Part shown: positions 6,644 through 13,490 of the stretch, one piece after another | Numbering within the stretch: position 1 is the stretch's first letter | Layout of the letters: every line of letters starts with the position of its first letter | Virus record (IMG/VR): IMGVR_UViG_3300017719_000136 | Span: 1-28,464 of that record | Length of the DNA stretch: 28,464 nt | Source: a virus | Reading direction: 5' to 3' (one strand) | The notes under the pieces: model-generated | The model's input: only the letters and a program-made list of their open reading frames with translations | Database searches by the model: none | What the model was told of the DNA's origin: nothing | Program-made: the position numbers and the translations under genes

Positions 6644-6850
6644 ATGAATTGGATCGTTAAAAATAAAGCAGAACAATTGTTCAAGGACTTGTTTAAGTCC
6701 AAGAGAAACATGGCAAAAGAATTGAATTTGTCAAGACCAACAATTGATATGTATCTTGCAAATCCTGGAATGATGAATTCACAAATCAAAAAAATTGCTA
6801 AATTGAAGAAAATTTCTGAACTGAAAATATTCAAAGCAATAAACGAATAA
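6644..6850 (+). CDS. Small helix-turn-helix DNA-binding protein
   Basis: Of 68 residues, the central part (KRNMAKELNLSRPTIDMYLA) is a clear HTH of the Cro/CI or Fis-like type: a helix ending in AKELNLS, a turn, then the recognition helix RPTIDMYL. It lies between the SSB-like protein and the replisome organizer, and its stop overlaps the next ATG (TAATG). It could be an early repressor or an origin-binding helper. No integrase is present, so a lysogeny repressor role is not supported. Confidence 0.7.
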   Translation: MNWIVKNKAEQLFKDLFKSKRNMAKELNLSRPTIDMYLANPGMMNSQIKKIAKLKKISELKIFKAINE

Positions 6851-7611
6851 TGGAATATTCATTCAACATAGAATATGCACAAGAATTTGGAGTGAGTGAA
6901 GCTATCATGATAAAGAACTTTCAATTCTGGATTAAAAAGAATTCAGCAAACAAAGATTCAAATCATGATGGTAGAACTTGGACATTCAATTCTGCAATTG
7001 CATTCAAGAAGTTGTTTCCTTTCTGGAGTATTGGACAAATTAACAGAACTTTGAATTCACTTGTGAAACAAGAAGTGTTGATGGTTGGTAATTATAACAA
7101 AGCAAAATACGACAGAACAAAATGGTTTGCATTCATTGATGAAGATTCATTTGTTGAAAACGATAAATGCAGTTCTCGAAAACAGAAAATGGATTTACCG
7201 AAAACGACAAATGCAATTGTTGAAATCAATCAACCTATACCAGATAGTAAACATAAGATAGAAAACAAAGATGATAAACACATATATAAAATGTCTATCG
7301 ACATTTACCACAAATTCTGTTTGTCACAATTAGATGCACCAGCAAAGATTGATGGAGTACAAGGGAAAGCAATGAAGACCATTTTAAGCTATCTGAAGAC
7401 ACTTTGCAAACAAAAAGGTGATGATAGTCAAGAACAAGTTTTAAATGCTTTAAAATACATCTTCAACAATTGGAACAAACTTGAACCATTCCTTCAGAAG
7501 CAAATCAAATTGTCCCAAATAAATTCTAACTTGGTGAACATTATTCAAGACTTAAAAAAAGAAACAAACACAAACAACATTGCTGATGACATCCTTGCAA
7601 AATATAGATAG
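6850..7611 (+). CDS. Phage replisome organizer / replication initiation protein
   Basis: The 253-residue protein has an N-terminal winged-helix region (about 1-100: EFGVSEAIMIKNFQFWIKKN, then FPFWSIGQINRTLNSLVKQE) typical of phage replisome organizers that bind the origin, a low-complexity linker (about 100-145), and a helical C-terminal part (about 146-253) that could load host helicase, as DnaD-like and lambda O-type proteins do. The linker DNA carries three 22-bp-spaced direct repeats (separate entry), as expected of an origin embedded in its initiator gene. No phage helicase or polymerase is seen, so it must recruit the host's. Confidence 0.75.
   Translation: MEYSFNIEYAQEFGVSEAIMIKNFQFWIKKNSANKDSNHDGRTWTFNSAIAFKKLFPFWSIGQINRTLNSLVKQEVLMVGNYNKAKYDRTKWFAFIDEDSFVENDKCSSRKQKMDLPKTTNAIVEINQPIPDSKHKIENKDDKHIYKMSIDIYHKFCLSQLDAPAKIDGVQGKAMKTILSYLKTLCKQKGDDSQEQVLNALKYIFNNWNKLEPFLQKQIKLSQINSNLVNIIQDLKKETNTNNIADDILAKYR
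7156..7221. repeat. Three 22-bp-period iterons, candidate replication origin
   Basis: Three direct repeats begin at 7156, 7178 and 7200. Their first 19 bases are GAAAACGATAAATGCAGTT, GAAAACAGAAAATGGATTT and GAAAACGACAAATGCAATT; the first and third match at 17 of 19. The period is exactly 22 bp, about two helical turns. It is not a multiple of three, so the encoded protein is not repeated and the constraint must be on DNA. An A/T-rich stretch follows (about 7240-7298), suitable for unwinding. The layout recalls the lambda origin inside gene O. Origin function is inference. Confidence 0.6.
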
Positions 7612-8092
7612 AAACATTCTATCACCAGTCAATCCAAAATTTAACAGACAGATTCTGAAAATGAAGATGAATGATGTGGTTGAATTACAATTGACAAATC
7701 CTCCAGTTTCATTGTACAAATCATACAAAGAAAATGAAGAAAAATCAATTGACATTCTGATGCTTATGATGTTGAAATTTCAAGACTTCTTCAATTGCAA
7801 ATCAAAAATGAATAGGGAACAAGTTGAAGAAACTGCTTACATAATTATTGAAAGGTTTAGAGGTTTGAATTATGTTGACATTGGAATGTGTTTGAAACTA
7901 TCCAAGATGAATGAAAAGATTTATGACAGAATTGATGGTGGAATGATTTTGGAATGGCTTGACAAGTATGATTCAACAAAGACAGACTTGATTGTTCTGG
8001 AAAGACAAAAGCAAAAGACAAAGCAAGATTCAGAATGGTCAGCACTTGGAGAAAGAACTTCAATTCAAAAATTAAAAGACTTTTTAAAATGA
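7586..8092 (+). CDS. Hypothetical protein, DUF6633-like
   Basis: The 168-residue product has a core MNREQVEETAYIIIERFRGL, followed by NYVDIGMCLKLSK, YDRIDGGMILEWLDKY and a charged C-terminus. This arrangement (MNxxQ...RIDGxxIxEWLxxY) is one I associate with a family found next to replication genes in Bacteroidota phages, with no known activity. The start is uncertain: ATG 7586 overlaps the replisome organizer by 26 nt, while ATG 7661 would leave a 49-nt gap. Position suggests a role in replication or as a helicase-loader partner, which is inference. Confidence 0.7.
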   Translation: MTSLQNIDRNILSPVNPKFNRQILKMKMNDVVELQLTNPPVSLYKSYKENEEKSIDILMLMMLKFQDFFNCKSKMNREQVEETAYIIIERFRGLNYVDIGMCLKLSKMNEKIYDRIDGGMILEWLDKYDSTKTDLIVLERQKQKTKQDSEWSALGERTSIQKLKDFLK

Positions 8093-8367
8093 CAAAAAAA
8101 GAACAAACAGAACATCTTCTGGATTTAGTTTCAAGAAATCATCCAGACTTTCATCAAGTTGAATCTTCAATAAATTTTGCACTTGAAGACTTTGTTGAAA
8201 TTGGAGAAATGGAAGAATTGGTTCACTCCGTAGCTGATTTAGAGGAATTGGTTCAAGCATACGCATCTGCATTTAAAATGCAACTTGCTGAAAATATAAA
8301 GCTAATTGATAGAGTGAAGCAGCTTGAAATACACAATCAAATTCAAGGATTTATCAATGGAGAATAA
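8089..8367 (+). CDS. Hypothetical acidic helical protein (92 aa)
   Basis: I chose ATG 8089 because it makes an ATGA overlap with the previous stop. The product is acidic and helical, with a heptad-like C-terminal half (EELVQAYASAFKMQLAENIK, then LIDRVKQLEIHNQI) that looks like a coiled-coil. No enzyme motif is visible. It overlaps the following small gene by 11 nt within the early operon. Confidence 0.65.
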   Translation: MTKKEQTEHLLDLVSRNHPDFHQVESSINFALEDFVEIGEMEELVHSVADLEELVQAYASAFKMQLAENIKLIDRVKQLEIHNQIQGFINGE

Positions 8368-8500
8368 AAAGAAAATAGTCACAAAATCACTTTGGGAATT
8401 GCAATTTGGTGATGAAATAGTAAAACAATCATATTCAAAGCCAAATGCATATGTGAAAACAAGAACTGCTGGTGCAAAACTAAATGGTGTGTCTATATGA
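8357..8500 (+). CDS. Small basic protein (47 aa)
   Basis: The frame opens at ATG 8357, 11 nt inside the previous gene, and its stop overlaps the start of the VRR-NUC gene as ATGA (8497-8500). The product (SLWELQFGDEIVKQSYSKPN, then AYVKTRTAGAKLNGVSI) reads like a folded little beta domain. No family is recognised. Coupling on both sides argues that it is real. Confidence 0.6.
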   Translation: MENKKKIVTKSLWELQFGDEIVKQSYSKPNAYVKTRTAGAKLNGVSI

Positions 8501-8895
8501 GAAAGCAGAAAGAACAACAACTTCAGAAAGCCATTGTCAGATATATGAAGTTGCAACACAAAGACATCTTCATGAATGGATCACTTGGTGGTATTTATAT
8601 TCAGAAGGCAAGACATAGAGATTTCAAAGCAAGGGGTTACAGAAGTGGATTTCCAGATTTGTTTTTCTATTCACCAAGAATCATTCATGGCAGAATCAGA
8701 CATGGACTTGCAATTGAATTGAAGGTCAAAGGAAACTATCCAACAGAAGCACAGAAAGTTGTTCTGAACAGACTTGATTCATCTGGATATGTATCAATGG
8801 TCTGCACTGGAATAGATGAAGCAATTGAAACAATAGAGTGGTATTTGAATTGTACTATTCCAGAAGTAGATGTGAACTATACAATCAAGGAATGA
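8497..8895 (+). CDS. VRR-NUC domain nuclease
   Basis: This 132-residue protein is a stand-alone VRR-NUC domain of the PD-(D/E)XK superfamily, acting on branched or flapped DNA. Visible elements are KEQQLQKAIVRYMK at the N-terminus (Glu-Gln helix), YRSGFPDLFFY with the catalytic Asp near residue 54, AIELKVKG with the catalytic E-x-K near 73-75, and YPTEAQKVVLNRL with the conserved Gln. Length fits phage single-domain VRR-NUC proteins. It likely resolves replication or recombination intermediates before packaging. Its end overlaps the next gene by 4 nt. Confidence 0.85.
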   Translation: MRKQKEQQLQKAIVRYMKLQHKDIFMNGSLGGIYIQKARHRDFKARGYRSGFPDLFFYSPRIIHGRIRHGLAIELKVKGNYPTEAQKVVLNRLDSSGYVSMVCTGIDEAIETIEWYLNCTIPEVDVNYTIKE

Positions 8896-9425
8896 AAAAT
8901 CAATGGCATCCAATTGAATGGATATACAAAGACTACAAATATTTCTTAGGCTTTGCAATAAAGAAAACCAAAGACAAGGACTTATCTGAAGACTTGGTGC
9001 AAGAAACATTCCTTCAGTTGATGACCATGAACCAACACAAGCTGCTTATCATCATAGATTCTGGAAAGATAAAGACATACATCTGCAAGATTATGATGGT
9101 GAAATACTTTTCAAACAAATCACAATTCAACAGAAAGATTGTTCAGTATAAAAAGAAGAAGATAGAAAGCAATGAATCATTCCTGGAACATCTGGTGAAT
9201 AAGAATGCAGAACTTGAAGATGATTCAAATGAACACTTGAACATCATGAACAAAAGAATTGATGATTGCTTAAACACCTTTGATGAATATGACAGAAAGT
9301 TGTTTTTATTATATTATGAAACTGGACTATCAATCAGAAGACTGTCTGAAGAAACTGGAATCACTTTCAAAAGTATTCAATACACAATTGACAAAGTAAA
9401 AAAGAACATAAAAGATTTGATATGA
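8892..9425 (+). CDS. Sigma-70-family (ECF-like) RNA polymerase sigma factor
   Basis: Start ATG 8892 makes the ATGA overlap with the nuclease stop. Of 177 residues, 17-47 contain a region 2-like helix pair (FAIKKTKDKDLSEDLVQETF) and the last 50 contain a region 4 HTH: FDEYDRKLFLLYYETGLSIR, then SEETGITFKSIQYTIDKVKK. The linker is short, as in ECF-type factors. A phage sigma would redirect host RNA polymerase, most simply to packaging and structural genes. The region 2 residues that meet the -10 element look divergent, so promoter recognition may differ from the host pattern. Confidence 0.75.
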   Translation: MKNQWHPIEWIYKDYKYFLGFAIKKTKDKDLSEDLVQETFLQLMTMNQHKLLIIIDSGKIKTYICKIMMVKYFSNKSQFNRKIVQYKKKKIESNESFLEHLVNKNAELEDDSNEHLNIMNKRIDDCLNTFDEYDRKLFLLYYETGLSIRRLSEETGITFKSIQYTIDKVKKNIKDLI

Positions 9426-9829
9426 TACCATTCAAAGCAGATAAAGAACTTGCAAAGAAAAGAATTGCCATTTGTGAATCTTGCACACACTTCAGAAAAA
9501 GAACAAGGACTTGTGGAACTGCAATCAAAGGAAACAAAGTTGGAAGCAAAAGAACTTGTGGTTGTTTCATGGATGCCAAAACAAAACTTTCATTCAGCAG
9601 ATGCCCATTTAATAAGTGGGAATTTCTTCAAGTCGCTGAAAATGATTATCTTGCAATCAAGAATTTATTGGATGAAGTTAAGAACACAATCAATCCAAAG
9701 CAAAAAGAAATCCTATACAATATGCAAAGAAAGTATATTGGAGGAAATACCAAGACCAGCAATTGTGTTCCTTGTTTGAAATCAGCATTGAAAGAACTTG
9801 AACAGATAGTTGAAGAATATGAAAAATAG
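9422..9829 (+). CDS. Cys-rich zinc-finger-like protein
   Basis: The 135-residue protein has a cysteine set consistent with one or two zinc sites: ICESCTHFRKRTRTCG, then KRTCGCFMDAKTKLSFSRCP followed by FNKW, and a later CVPC pair. The CxxC...C...CGC...KAKxxxSxxxCPxxKW pattern recurs in early or terminase-proximal genes of Bacteroidota phages (DUF6171-like, from memory) without assigned function. The C-terminal part is helical (KSALKELEQIVEEYEK). A nucleic-acid or transcription-related role beside a sigma factor is plausible but unproven. Confidence 0.65.
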   Translation: MIPFKADKELAKKRIAICESCTHFRKRTRTCGTAIKGNKVGSKRTCGCFMDAKTKLSFSRCPFNKWEFLQVAENDYLAIKNLLDEVKNTINPKQKEILYNMQRKYIGGNTKTSNCVPCLKSALKELEQIVEEYEK

Positions 9830-10040
9830 AATCAAACCTAAATACTACACAAACAAATCAATCAAGAAAAAGATTGACACAATGCTTGAACAGAATGCAA
9901 GGAATCAATCATCACTTGGAACTGGTTCTAAGTTTGACATAGGTGAAGAAGGAACAAAGAAAGCATGGAAACAATTTGAAACAGACATCAAAGAAATTGA
10001 TGTGGACTTCTTTAATATAATCAAAAAGCAAGATGACTAA
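9819..10040 (+). CDS. Hypothetical protein (73 aa)
   Basis: I chose ATG 9819, 11 nt inside the zinc-finger gene; an upstream TTG at 9810 is less likely. The product is basic at its N-terminus (MKNRIKPKYYTNKSIKKKID) and acidic after that (WKQFETDIKEIDVDFFNI). It overlaps the next gene by 8 nt. No family is recognised. Confidence 0.6.
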   Translation: MKNRIKPKYYTNKSIKKKIDTMLEQNARNQSSLGTGSKFDIGEEGTKKAWKQFETDIKEIDVDFFNIIKKQDD

Positions 10041-10395
10041 GTTAGTTCTTCCAGTAGGTGTTGAATCAATTGCCACAAGACAAGATTCATCAGTCAAGAT
10101 AGTTCTATCAACTTATGAACTGAACACACAATCAGCAGTCAAATTGTTTGATTTGAGAAAGACTGAATGTTTAATGTACTTATCAAGTGATAACATATCA
10201 CAAGAAGAATTGGATGCCTTAGATGGCTTCAAATTATCTTCAGACCATAACGATGGGAAAACACCTTCACAAAGATTGCGTGGTGTCTTGTATGTTTATT
10301 GGAAACAACACAAGCAGACAGAAATTGAATTTGATATATTCTATCTTAGGTATATGAACAATCTAATTGATAAGATAAAAGACAAACTTGAATGA
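10033..10395 (+). CDS. Hypothetical phage protein (120 aa)
   Basis: The N-terminus is beta-rich (TKLVLPVGVESIATRQDSSV, then KIVLSTYELNTQSAVKLFDL), followed by KTPSQRLRGVLYVYWKQHKQ and a helical end. The VLPVGVESIATR start and SQRLRxVLYxxWKQ segment recur in Bacteroidota phages between early genes and the terminase, as far as I recall, but no biochemical role is known. It overlaps its neighbours by 8 and 4 nt. Confidence 0.65.
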   Translation: MTKLVLPVGVESIATRQDSSVKIVLSTYELNTQSAVKLFDLRKTECLMYLSSDNISQEELDALDGFKLSSDHNDGKTPSQRLRGVLYVYWKQHKQTEIEFDIFYLRYMNNLIDKIKDKLE

Positions 10396-10649
10396 AAAAA
10401 CACACAAAGATATACATGGAATATTTTGATTACTTTGGTGATGAATTTATTCCTTGTGAAATGTGTGGAAAGAAAGCAGTTGACATTCACCACATTGAAC
10501 CAAGACAAGCTGGTGGATCAAAGGTGAAAGATACAATTGAAAATCTGATGGCAGTTTGCAGAAAGTGTCATATTAAATACGGCGATAAAGAACAGTATAA
10601 AAAACTATTACATGAAAGACACAAAGAAAGAATTCAATCCAGACAATGA
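10392..10649 (+). CDS. HNH endonuclease
   Basis: The 85-residue protein is a compact HNH nuclease. Zinc-binding pairs CEMC (near 22-25) and CRKC (near 56-59) flank the catalytic DIHHIEPR, and ENLMAVCRKCH supplies the Asn and the later His of the motif. It lies shortly upstream of the terminase genes, where HNH proteins often assist DNA packaging in HK97-like phages. It could instead be a free-standing homing-type nuclease. It overlaps the next gene by 38 nt. Confidence 0.85.
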   Translation: MKKHTKIYMEYFDYFGDEFIPCEMCGKKAVDIHHIEPRQAGGSKVKDTIENLMAVCRKCHIKYGDKEQYKKLLHERHKERIQSRQ

Positions 10650-10788
10650 AAAGCACATTGAAATTGTGAAAGAAACAGAACAAGCAATCAATGAATCTTT
10701 TGATGACTTCTTGAAAGACTTATCAGATAGGGAACAACCATCATGTGATATTGACAATCCAGAAGATTGTGATTCATGTGGTTCATAA
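10612..10788 (+). CDS. Small acidic protein (58 aa)
   Basis: An open frame begins at ATG 10612 inside the HNH gene and runs to TAA 10786-10788, filling what would otherwise be a 154-nt gap. The product is very acidic (HIEIVKETEQAINESFDDFL, then DNPEDCDSCGS) and has three cysteines near the end. The 38-nt overlap is longer than usual for this genome, but no better start is in frame. No family is recognised. Confidence 0.55.
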   Translation: MKDTKKEFNPDNEKHIEIVKETEQAINESFDDFLKDLSDREQPSCDIDNPEDCDSCGS

Positions 10789-10803
10789 ATAAACAAACTA
10801 ACA

Positions 10804-11103
10804 ATGGGAAAAATCAAAACAATGAATCAAGACAAGCAGCAAGAAGAAGAAGTTCCAAGACTTGAAGATGGTAGTGTTGACTTCATGCAAATGATTGTCA
10901 ATATGTTTCCAGGACAAATTGCAGTTGCTTCTTATGTCAAAGGAATATGCAAAGGATATGCACTTGATATGTCAATGAAGACTGCATTGAACTTTGTTGA
11001 AGAAATGAAAGAAGGAAATGAAAAAATAGAACTTCACAATCTTATTCCAGATGAAATCAATCCAGATAAACAAGTGAAAGTGACAGATAAAGACATAAAT
11101 TAA
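10804..11103 (+). CDS. Hypothetical protein before the small terminase (99 aa)
   Basis: The product has a Gln/Glu-rich N-terminus, then a hydrophobic helical middle (DFMQMIVNMFPGQIAVASYV, then KGICKGYALDMSMKTALNFV) and a charged end. The start is ATG 10804, after an A-rich leader; ATG 10822 is possible. It lies 10 nt before the small terminase gene, so it may be part of the packaging operon. No motif is recognised. Confidence 0.65.
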   Translation: MGKIKTMNQDKQQEEEVPRLEDGSVDFMQMIVNMFPGQIAVASYVKGICKGYALDMSMKTALNFVEEMKEGNEKIELHNLIPDEINPDKQVKVTDKDIN

Positions 11104-11113
11104 CAATTGACTT

Positions 11114-11401
11114 ATGCCATTTGAAAAAGGAAACAAGCTACAAGGAAGCAGAAAAGGTGTTCCAAATAAAACAACACAAGAAATAAGGGAAGCCTTTCAA
11201 CTGCTAATTGAAAACAATCAAGACAAGATGCAATTGTGGTTGACAGAAACTGCAATAGAAGAACCAGCAAGAGCATTGGAAATCATCTTGAAGATGTCTG
11301 AATATATTGTTCCTAAATTATCAAGAACAGAAGTCAAAGCAGAAGTGACTGATAAATCTATTGTGATAAACTTGAACAGATTGAATGCCAAAAACAATTG
11401 A
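11114..11401 (+). CDS. Terminase small subunit-like protein
   Basis: The 95-residue product begins with a basic MPFEKGNKLQGSRKGVPNKT stretch, the K-G-N-x-x...GxPNKTT form common in small terminases and DUF5681-like proteins. A helical region follows (REAFQLLIENNQDKMQLWLT, ARALEIILKMSEYIVPKLSR). It lies directly upstream of, and overlapping by 17 nt, the large terminase, which is the usual place. It would bind phage DNA and start packaging. The assignment rests on motif style plus position. Confidence 0.7.
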   Translation: MPFEKGNKLQGSRKGVPNKTTQEIREAFQLLIENNQDKMQLWLTETAIEEPARALEIILKMSEYIVPKLSRTEVKAEVTDKSIVINLNRLNAKNN

Positions 11402-12701
11402 CATAGATTTGTTTGATAAACAAGCAGACTGCTTTGGATTCCTTGAAGATAAGGTCACAACTGAAATTCTGTTTGGTGGTGGTGCTGGTGGTTCTAAAAC
11501 ATTCACTGGTTGTCTTTGGCAAATACACAGAAGACTTCAATATCCTGGAACAAGAAGTGTGATTGGAAGAAGTAAGCTGAAGAATCTGAAAGCAACAACA
11601 TTGAACACATTCTTTGAAGTTGCACAAGACTATGTTGGTTTAAAACCAAATGAAGATTTCACATACAATGCACAAGATTCAACCATCACTTTCTTCAATG
11701 ATTCAATTATATATCTGAAAGACTTGTTCTTATATCCATCTGATCCAGACTTCACATCACTTGGTGGTCTTGAAATCACAGATGCATTTGTTGATGAATG
11801 TGCTGAAGTAAGTCAGAAAGCAATCAACATCTTAAATTCAAGAATTAGATTTAAGCTGGACAAGTTTGGATTGATTCCTAAAACTTTAATGACTTGCAAT
11901 CCAACAAAGACTTGGTTGTATTCTGAATTCTATAAACCATCCAAAGAAAACAGACTTGCAGAACACAGACAATTCATTCAATCACTTGTGACAGACAATT
12001 CTGCAATATCTGAACACTACATCAAGCAACTTGAAAAACTTGACAAGGTGTCCAAACAAAGACTTCTTTTCGGTGATTGGGAATACAATGAAGATGATGC
12101 ACTTTTGTTTGACTATGATTCAATCCATGATATGTTTACCAACACAATTGAAGGTGGAACAAAATTCATCACTTGTGATGTTGCAAGATTTGGTGCTGAC
12201 AAGACAGTCATCATTCTTTGGAATGGAATGAATGTTGAAAAGATTACTTCTATGGACACATCTTCTGTTGTTGATACAATACAAGCACTTAAAACAATAG
12301 CACTTCAGAATAGCGTTCAAAGGTCGCACATCATAGTAGATGAAGATGGTGTTGGTGGTGGTGTTAAAGATGGACTTTCTGGTTGCAAAGGATTTGTCAA
12401 TGGATCAAAAGCATTGAAGTCTGAAAACTTTCAGAACTTAAAAACACAATGCTACTTCAAACTCGGTGAAATGGTGAATGCTGGAAAGATAGCCATCAAA
12501 GACACAAGACACAAACAAACCATCATTGAAGAACTTGAAATCATTAAAAGGGACAAATTAGATAAGGACACACAGAAACTTTCTATTGTACCAAAGGACA
12601 CAATGAAACAATTACTTGGAAGGTCACCAGATTATGCTGATGCATTGATGATGCGAATGTGGTATGAAGTTAAAGGAAACTATGGTGTTTATGCATTTTA
12701 A
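11385..12701 (+). CDS. terL: Terminase large subunit
   Basis: The 438-residue motor protein cuts concatemeric DNA and pumps it into the prohead. The ATPase domain shows Walker A GGGAGGSKT (31-39), Walker B with DAFVDECAEV (about 130-140) and the coupling motif MTCNPT (about 168-173). The RNase H-like nuclease domain shows TCDVARFGADKT, HIIVDEDGVGGG and SPDYADALMM, which carry the acidic residues that hold metal. Length is normal for a complete TerL. It overlaps the small terminase gene by 17 nt; tail genes rather than the portal follow. Confidence 0.95.
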   Translation: MPKTIDIDLFDKQADCFGFLEDKVTTEILFGGGAGGSKTFTGCLWQIHRRLQYPGTRSVIGRSKLKNLKATTLNTFFEVAQDYVGLKPNEDFTYNAQDSTITFFNDSIIYLKDLFLYPSDPDFTSLGGLEITDAFVDECAEVSQKAINILNSRIRFKLDKFGLIPKTLMTCNPTKTWLYSEFYKPSKENRLAEHRQFIQSLVTDNSAISEHYIKQLEKLDKVSKQRLLFGDWEYNEDDALLFDYDSIHDMFTNTIEGGTKFITCDVARFGADKTVIILWNGMNVEKITSMDTSSVVDTIQALKTIALQNSVQRSHIIVDEDGVGGGVKDGLSGCKGFVNGSKALKSENFQNLKTQCYFKLGEMVNAGKIAIKDTRHKQTIIEELEIIKRDKLDKDTQKLSIVPKDTMKQLLGRSPDYADALMMRMWYEVKGNYGVYAF

Positions 12702-12738
12702 AAGGAAATAAGCAAAAAATCAACTTTAAACTATTAGA

Positions 12739-13338
12739 ATGAAGAAGACAATTGAAATCAAAATACCAACTGATTGGTCTGATGTAAGCATTGAAAAATA
12801 TGTGAAGTACAATCATGCAATGAAAGAACTGGAAGATGAAAAAGAAATCATCATCAAGACCATTTCTATTCTTTGCAATATATCAGAACATATTGTTGAA
12901 GTGATGAAGTTGAAAGATTTGAAGAAGATTCAAGTGAATTTGCAAAAGCTAATTAGCAAACCAGTAAACAAGAACATCATAAATAAGATTGACATCAATG
13001 GTGTCAAATATGGATTCCATCCAAATCTTGATGAACTTACAATGGGTGAATTTGTAGACATTGAAACTTATGCAAAAGAAAATGACATTGCAAAGATGAT
13101 GTCTGTTCTATACAGACCAATAAACAAAGAAGAAGGAAACAGATACAATATTGATCCATACGATTTTGATAAGCATTCAGACAATGCAAATCACTTTCAA
13201 AAATTATCAATCAATATTGGAAATGCTATTGCAGTTTTTTTTTGGACTTTAGGAAAAGAACAACTGAAAACTTTCCATCTGTCTTCAAAGCTGGAGGAAA
13301 AAAAACAGTCAGTTCAAACTATGGATGGTTCGCAATAA
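12739..13338 (+). CDS. Tail assembly chaperone, zero-frame product (G-like)
   Basis: The 199-residue product resembles tail assembly chaperones of Bacteroidota siphophages: a short beta start (TIEIKIPTDWSDVSIEKYVK), then helical repeats and an AIAVFFWTLGKEQLKTF segment. After GAA AAA AAA at 13297-13305 the frame quickly stops (QSVQTMDGSQ), whereas the -1 frame continues with a well-formed NYGWFAIIDGLANGD segment. This is the G/GT arrangement, where a minority of ribosomes slip to make a longer form needed for tail tube assembly around the tape measure. A homopolymer indel would look the same. Confidence 0.7.
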   Translation: MKKTIEIKIPTDWSDVSIEKYVKYNHAMKELEDEKEIIIKTISILCNISEHIVEVMKLKDLKKIQVNLQKLISKPVNKNIINKIDINGVKYGFHPNLDELTMGEFVDIETYAKENDIAKMMSVLYRPINKEEGNRYNIDPYDFDKHSDNANHFQKLSINIGNAIAVFFWTLGKEQLKTFHLSSKLEEKKQSVQTMDGSQ

Positions 13339-13490
13339 TTGATGGATTGGCAAATGGTGACATATTAAAGATTGATGAAATCACAAAACTTCCATTGATG
13401 TTGTGTTTGACTAAACTTTCACTTGATGCAGATAAGAACATTGAAAGAGAAAAAGAAGCAAGGCAAAACCAAAACAAAGCAAAAAGATGA
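13242..13490 (+). CDS. Tail assembly chaperone, -1 frame extension (T-like)
   Basis: This frame lacks an ATG start and contains the expected C-terminal part of the chaperone: NYGWFAIIDGLANGDILKID, then EITKLPLMLCLTKLSLDADK and a charged tail. It is most simply reached by a -1 slip at AAAAAAA (13299-13305), giving a fusion of about 250 residues. A second possible slip site is the T9 run at 13235-13243. Independent translation from TTG 13242 is less likely. The stop overlaps the next ATG (ATGA). Confidence 0.65.
   Translation: MDFRKRTTENFPSVFKAGGKKTVSSNYGWFAIIDGLANGDILKIDEITKLPLMLCLTKLSLDADKNIEREKEARQNQNKAKR
13299..13306 (+). promoter_or_regulatory. Putative -1 ribosomal frameshift site (tail chaperone)
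   Basis: The reading frame is GAA AAA AAA CAG, so A AAA AAA C is a canonical X XXY YYZ slippery heptamer. Slipping back one base joins the 12739 frame to the 13242-13490 frame at codon ACA 13305. I did not find an obvious strong downstream stem. A homopolymer sequencing error cannot be excluded. Confidence 0.55.

Noticed and set aside
9450-9779. Second + strand open frame of 109 codons overlapping the zinc-finger gene
   Set aside because: The 9422 frame keeps a coherent Cys set and ATGA coupling; the alternative frame has no structure and ends inside the gene. The same applies to 3921-4181 and 5967-6149.
13235-13243. T9 run as the main frameshift site of the tail chaperone
   Set aside because: It is in phase, but the zero-frame sequence after it (AIAVFFWTLGKEQLKTF) reads more natural than the -1 frame there, so the A8 site at 13298-13305 is preferred.
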